Source of the DNA: Bacilli bacterium
Lineage (GTDB): Bacteria; Bacillota_I; Bacilli_A; ML615J-28; CAG-698
NCBI GenBank assembly: GCA_016296945.1
Contig: JAEDHQ010000063.1
Coordinates: 1 to 9,116, forward strand
Direction: 5' to 3'
Length of the DNA stretch: 9,116 bases
Shown here: in pieces, positions 8,173 through 9,116 of the stretch
Layout: each line of letters opens with the position of its first letter
How positions within the stretch are numbered: position 1 is the stretch's first letter
Program-made: the position numbers and the translations under genes
Notes under the pieces: generated by a model
Database searches by the model: none
What the model was told of the DNA's origin: nothing
The model's input: only the letters and a program-made list of their open reading frames with translations

Positions 8173-8211
8173 AAAAAGCAAATTTGGTTTTTAAGCCAAA
8201 TTTGCTTTTTT
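8173..8211 (+). terminator. Strong bidirectional terminator
   Basis: AAAAAGCAAATTTGG (8173-8187) and CCAAATTTGCTTTTT (8196-8210) pair over 15 bp with no mismatch, around an 8-base loop. A T run ends the + strand side, and the A run on the left gives a T run on the minus strand, so it can stop transcripts from both sides. No intact gene ends here on either strand. On the minus side it sits exactly where the possible gene ruin (8212-8557) would end, which suggests it once served that gene. Confidence 0.85.
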
Positions 8212-8557
8212 ATAGAGGAGTTGGAAAGCTTATTAATGTAATTCTATTTTCTCCTCACATCTAATATTGTATCATGTACTGTTTTGATATTAGAGGTAAA
8301 ATAATCAATATCTGCTTTTATTTATATTATATAACTATGTTGTGATGAAATTAGGCATAACGGAGAAGGATTGAAGTCAAGATCTTGGTCCATAATTTAT
8401 TAATAATAATTTCAATGCCAAGTTTGATGGCTGAAGAATATGTGTCTTGATCTAAAGTAGTCCAGAAGACTCCCACATTAATAGGAGAATTCGTAATCTT
8501 GGAGAAAGATGCATAACAATTCCTTTCGTCTTTATAATAACATGAAGATGCATGACA
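8212..8557 (-). pseudogene. Possible ruined minus-strand gene of unknown function
   Basis: Read on the minus strand, 8557 to 8354 is open for 68 codons between two stops, without an ATG. It gives a protein-like text with balanced residues, for example SPINVGVFWTTLDQDTY followed by SSAIKLGIEIIINKLWTKIL. It stops at TAA (8353-8351). In a different frame, 8321 to 8247 reads 25 codons including YFTSNIKTVHDTILDVRRK, and after a TAG at 8246-8244 it goes on as NYINKLSNSSIKK into the terminator. A frame change plus a stop, with a terminator at the right end, is what a decayed gene looks like. I do not recognise the family. It could also be chance openness, or a structured RNA locus read as protein, since the + strand here forms inverted repeats. 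Confidence 0.33.
8533..8538 (+). promoter_or_regulatory. Candidate -10 box upstream of the hairpin leader
   Basis: A perfect TATAAT at 8533-8538. The positions where a -35 box should be (about 8510-8515) read TGCATA, which is poor, and there is no extended -10 TG. If active, the RNA would start near 8545, just before the first hairpin arm at 8551, so it would give a leader that holds both hairpins and then the reverse transcriptase gene. Position is the main support. Confidence 0.25.
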
Positions 8558-8599
8558 TTACTGAGTAGTTATAATTCATCTCAGTGTTTATCTGTCATG
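8551..8599 (+). repeat. Two-part inverted repeat (hairpin 1)
   Basis: The outer arms CATGACA (8551-8557) and TGTCATG (8593-8599) are perfect complements, as are the inner arms ACTGAG (8560-8565) and CTCAGT (8580-8585). They are separated by an uneven internal loop (2 and 7 bases) and closed by a 14-base loop. Two nested perfect stems in 49 bases is hard to get by chance. No T run follows at once, so it is not a normal terminator. The left arm lies in a 13-base direct repeat whose other copy is 39 bases upstream (8506-8518). Confidence 0.6.
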
Positions 8600-8622
8600 A
8601 ATAATAAGATCTTTTTGTACAG

Positions 8623-8664
8623 TACCCACTGGTTAGGAACGCTACTCTCCGTTGCCAGTGGGTA
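8623..8664 (+). repeat. GC-rich 10-bp inverted repeat (hairpin 2) before the RT gene
   Basis: TACCCACTGG (8623-8632) and CCAGTGGGTA (8655-8664) pair without mismatch. Inside, AACG (8638-8641) can pair with CGTT (8650-8653) and leave a pyrimidine-rich 8-base loop. By hand count about 23 of 42 bases are G or C, well above the surrounding DNA. It is followed by ATCTTCATTTA, not a T run, so it is not a terminator. The ribosome site AGAGG at 8676-8680 begins 11 bases after the stem and stays free. Likely part of a structured RNA belonging to the reverse transcriptase locus. Confidence 0.7.
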
Positions 8665-8675
8665 TCTTCATTTAT

Positions 8676-8703
8676 AGAGGTAAGTATGAATATTGATGAA
8701 TAG
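8676..8703 (+). promoter_or_regulatory. Ribosome site and blocked start: ATG followed by in-frame TAG
   Basis: AGAGG (8676-8680) stands 5 bases before ATG 8686, the best initiation signal in this region. The frame is the same as the reverse transcriptase, but it reads MNIDE and then TAG at 8701-8703. After the TAG the frame is open to the window end. Either a CAG or CAA codon became TAG and the gene restarts at ATG 8722, or MNIDE is a short leader peptide. ATG 8722 itself has no visible ribosome site. Confidence 0.6.
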
Positions 8704-8721
8704 TTTAAAGATCCAAAAGTA

Positions 8722-9116
8722 ATGGAAAAGAGCAAAAGAAGTTATGCCCATTTTGATATTCGAACTAATTTAACTAAATGCAGGAAATACATTACTAGTC
8801 CAAAAAATATAGAGCAACATGTTTTTTACCCATTTATAAAATACGACCTTAAATATCATAAGTACAATAAGGTGGAAGGTAGGAAATGTAAGAACCGTAC
8901 TATTTGTTATGCAGCACACATTGATAGCTGCATTTTTCAGTATTACAGTTTCTTAATTAATGAAAAATATAATTCTCGTTTAAAACAAGACCATATTAAT
9001 AAAGTTCCGATTGCCTACCGAACGAATTTACATACGAACACCATTGCCGAATTTAACAAGCTGTATCAGTTTATGATTCAATACTCTTCTTCGTATATCA
9101 TGATTGGCGATTTTAC
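8722..9116 (+). CDS. Reverse transcriptase of the defence-associated (DRT/UG/Abi) kind, N-terminal part
   Basis: An open frame that runs off the right edge, 131 codons from ATG 8722. The product begins SYAHFDIRTNLTKCRKYI, then EQHVFYPFIKYDLKYHKY, NRTICYAAHIDSCIFQYY with FLINEKYN, IAYR, and ends YIMIGDF plus an AC that must encode threonine. I read R-x-I and the L-x-x-x-Y region as reverse transcriptase finger motifs, and GDFT (aspartate about residue 130, codon at 9109) as motif A with the first catalytic aspartate. The YxDD motif and any C-terminal domain lie outside. The opening is unlike group II intron maturases or typical retron RTs and resembles stand-alone RTs found in phage defence. 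I recall this style from Firmicute proteins and cannot name the subtype. The normal start is probably ATG 8686, now blocked by TAG at codon 6, so the gene may be inactive or restarted. Confidence 0.7.
   Translation, partial: MEKSKRSYAHFDIRTNLTKCRKYITSPKNIEQHVFYPFIKYDLKYHKYNKVEGRKCKNRTICYAAHIDSCIFQYYSFLINEKYNSRLKQDHINKVPIAYRTNLHTNTIAEFNKLYQFMIQYSSSYIMIGDF

Larger units (their letters stand above)
8545..8670 (+). ncRNA. Candidate structured RNA upstream of the reverse transcriptase
   Basis: About 125 bases with two strong hairpins and no plausible + strand ORF, ending just before the ribosome site of the reverse transcriptase gene. The first hairpin (8551-8599) is two-part: CATGACA/TGTCATG outside, ACTGAG/CTCAGT inside. 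The second (8623-8664) has a 10-bp stem. An unpaired link with five U residues (8612-8616) lies between them. Antiviral reverse transcriptases such as DRT2, DRT3 and DRT9 work with a non-coding RNA from the same locus, and in DRT2 it lies directly upstream, so position and structure fit a template or scaffold RNA. This is inference. It could instead be a 5' leader controlling translation. Boundaries are approximate. Confidence 0.4.

Noticed and set aside
8600..8616. T5 run after hairpin 1 as a terminator
   Set aside because: It begins 12 bases after the stem and has only five T, so it does not fit a rho-independent terminator.
8209..8680. Ten-base direct repeat TTTATAGAGG at 8209-8218 and 8671-8680 as mobile element target duplication
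   Set aside because: No transposase or terminal inverted repeats lie between the copies, and one copy contains a ribosome site; ten AT-rich bases can match by chance.
7452..8680. CRISPR array or regular repeat array
   Set aside because: I looked for evenly spaced repeats of 20 bases or more and found only isolated short matches, no spacer-repeat pattern.

Overview
The window reads as an accessory region of a low-GC Firmicute, most likely a Lactobacillus of the L. delbrueckii/acidophilus/johnsonii type. The DNA is AT-rich, most genes carry AGGA/AAGG-type ribosome binding sites, and the gene order (priming sugar transferase, glycosyltransferases, polymerase, Glf, flippase) is that of a lactobacillar exopolysaccharide (EPS) locus. 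The genus is inferred from style and gene content, since no species marker is present.

Positions 1-7451 hold the distal half of a Wzx/Wzy-dependent EPS operon, with all genes on the + strand and gaps of 5 to about 56 bases. It runs: the C-terminal part of an undecaprenyl-phosphate sugar-phosphate transferase (cut by the window edge), two GT4-type glycosyltransferases, a GT2 enzyme resembling galactofuranosyltransferases, the Wzy polymerase, UDP-galactopyranose mutase (Glf) and the Wzx flippase. Together they would start a lipid-linked repeat unit, extend it (probably with galactofuranose, since Glf makes UDP-Galf and the GT2 enzyme could use it), flip it and polymerise it. A rho-independent terminator about 200 bases after wzx (7651-7697) plausibly closes the operon.

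Positions 7452-8670 are about 1.2 kb without an intact gene. They contain the terminator, a possible 31-codon ORF, eroded stretches, a second strong bidirectional terminator (8173-8211) and what look like remains of a minus-strand gene (8212-8557). A series of inverted repeats ends in a GC-rich 10-bp hairpin (8623-8664) just before the last gene.

The window ends inside a + strand gene (from 8686 or 8722) whose product looks like the N-terminal part of a reverse transcriptase of the defence-associated (DRT/UG/Abi) kind. The window stops at the presumed first catalytic aspartate (GDFT). The best ribosome binding site precedes an ATG at 8686, but that frame has a TAG at codon 6; the next in-frame ATG is at 8722. 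The structured RNA leader next to a reverse transcriptase is the most interesting part of the window: several antiviral reverse transcriptases copy a non-coding RNA encoded directly upstream.
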